A stretch of DNA of 64,000 bases from assembly GCA_009760855.2 (NCBI GenBank), contig WPIO01000154.1:126001-190000 (forward strand), written 5' to 3'. This DNA is from Cristatella mucedo. Lineage: Eukaryota; Bryozoa; Phylactolaemata; Cristatellidae. Under the pieces are notes generated by a model. The model was not told where the DNA came from and did no database searches. It worked only from the letters and a program-made list of their open reading frames with translations. Positions within the stretch are counted from its first letter, which is position 1. Every line of letters starts with the position of its first letter. Below are positions 62,841 through 64,000 of this stretch, one piece after another. The position numbers and the translations under genes are program-made.

Positions 62841-63569
62841 TTTTCTTCGAGGGTGCCGAGCAGGAAGGACCTTAGTCCTTAGGGGGTGGAGCAGAAAGGG
62901 ACCGAGCTTGTTCTAGACGAGAAGACGAGGAGTGAGGCAGAGGGTCCAGGGCGAGGCTGCACTTCGACCAGTTTCGCGACCGGGCGTTTCTAGCTGGCCG
63001 ACGGGCCGGTACTGAAATGAAAGCAAGTCGAGCTGGTCCCCATTAGTCGGGGTTCGGCACGTTAGCGACTTCGTGGGCAGCCCACAAGCCGAAAGTTGAG
63101 GGAAATAAACACGATTCTCTTTGCAAGACCTGTCGTCATTGCTGTCAACAGCTGCTACGAGATTGAAAGGCACCGGCATCCAGGGACGTAGCCAAATATT
63201 TAAGACAAGTGGGGCCAGGTCATGAGCATGTCGGAGGCAAGAAATCCAGCTTATAATTGAATATGAATATGATATGAACAGAATAGAATAGAATATAGAA
63301 TAGAATATGCCTGTCTCGGAAGTGACGTCGGCATCTTGTCACCTCTGTGGAGCACAGGAAACTCCTTCCCGGGACACAGGAAATCGTCGTCCCAATGTCA
63401 GCCCATATCGTATGAATTGCTCCGGGCACAAAGGATGGCAGAAGTAACCAGCTGCATGGGGGGGAGGGTTGGGGAACGTGCATTGGGGGAGGGGTTTGGG
63501 GGAGGTGCTGGTTTCGTCCCGGTTTCGGTAGCGGCTTTGTTGCCACTCTTACCTTGCTTTGTCAGCAGT

Positions 63570-63728
63570 GACCATGAGCTCTAGTCGTCCCGAATATCCC
63601 CCAGATGATGTTACTGTGATCCTAAAGTTGCTGAACCGGATGCACGTTTTGTTCCTAGAAGTCGACACTGTATGCATGGATGCAAGGTTGTCGATCGTGG
63701 ACTGTAAGGCTAAATTCAGCCTAACTGA
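63570..63728 (+). CDS. Short open frame of unknown nature
   Basis: 52 codons beginning MSSSRPEYPPDDVTVILKLL and ending TAA/TGA-type stop. In another frame just downstream, about 55 codons stay open (ELSRAFGEITNMF, then RLIDLIGTRGHWKVGQDILE). The pair may be a frameshifted piece of a retroelement ORF or an exon cluster at the window edge. Not recognised; no function is proposed. Confidence 0.25.
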
Positions 63729-64000
63729 ATGACCAGCGATGAGTTTTCCTTTTCGACCAAAGAGCTCAGCCGTGCATTCGGTGAAATAACGAACATGTTC
63801 ACTAGGCTTATTGATCTTATCGGAACTAGAGGACACTGGAAAGTGGGGCAAGACATACTGGAGAGACATGTAATCTCTGACAACAGGGTATGCTTCGTAG
63901 TGACCTAGCCAATGGTTTGACCGTTAACATGGGCCAACCAGCTCACAGCCTTGTGCTGGAGCAAAGAAATCAACAGGTCATAGCTAAAGTGCAAGCTGCT

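Overview
The window is a piece of an animal (metazoan) nuclear genome. It has spliced, intron-rich conserved animal genes, long dinucleotide microsatellites, and many decayed LINE and SINE retrotransposons on both strands. There is no bacterial gene organisation. The species cannot be named from the sequence; an invertebrate is likely, because the proteins align readily to human and fly families but are clearly diverged from both.

Four host genes can be supported. (1) An ANKRD40-like gene on the minus strand (7833 down to 1175, four exons). (2) Head-to-head with it, the large subunit of the splicing factor U2AF (U2AF2/U2AF65) on the plus strand (11814-21504, eight exons found; the short initiator exon was not located). 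(3) A p38-pathway MAP kinase kinase of the MKK3/6 type on the minus strand (34851 down to 27175, seven exons found; the N-terminal exon or exons were not located). (4) The first coding exon of a tweety-family (TTYH) chloride-channel-like membrane protein on the plus strand at 60472, inside a CpG-rich island; the rest lies beyond the window. In all three multi-exon models the splice phases close exactly across every junction, which is strong internal support.

The rest is mostly retrotransposon debris. LINE family A belongs to the L2/CR1 group (reverse transcriptase and a 3' tail hairpin ending in ATT repeats). It has about 25 fragments, including two long, similar, recently inserted but broken copies (40405-42001 and 46690-48812). 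LINE family B is a second reverse-transcriptase lineage with a different 3' tail. SINE family B has a tRNA-like head joined to a tail nearly identical to that of LINE A, so LINE A is probably its mobilising partner. SINE family A has a tRNA-like head with a long palindrome and an unrelated tail. An unassigned repeat (family C) occurs twice, at 45783 and 50785.

Layout: 1-7.9 kb ANKRD40 with LINE and SINE fragments in its introns; 7.9-11.8 kb shared upstream region with a very long CT tract; 11.8-21.5 kb U2AF2; 21.5-27.1 kb intergenic with LINE tails; 27.2-34.9 kb MKK3/6; 34.9-60.1 kb a repeat-dominated desert; 60.1-61.5 kb CpG island with TTYH exon 1; 61.5-64 kb LINE and SINE copies plus unassigned sequence. 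No prokaryote-type system, CRISPR array or convincing new defence system is present. The most interesting leads are the pyrimidine tract at a U2AF2 5' splice site, the glycine-rich insertion in U2AF65, and the LINE/SINE tail partnership.
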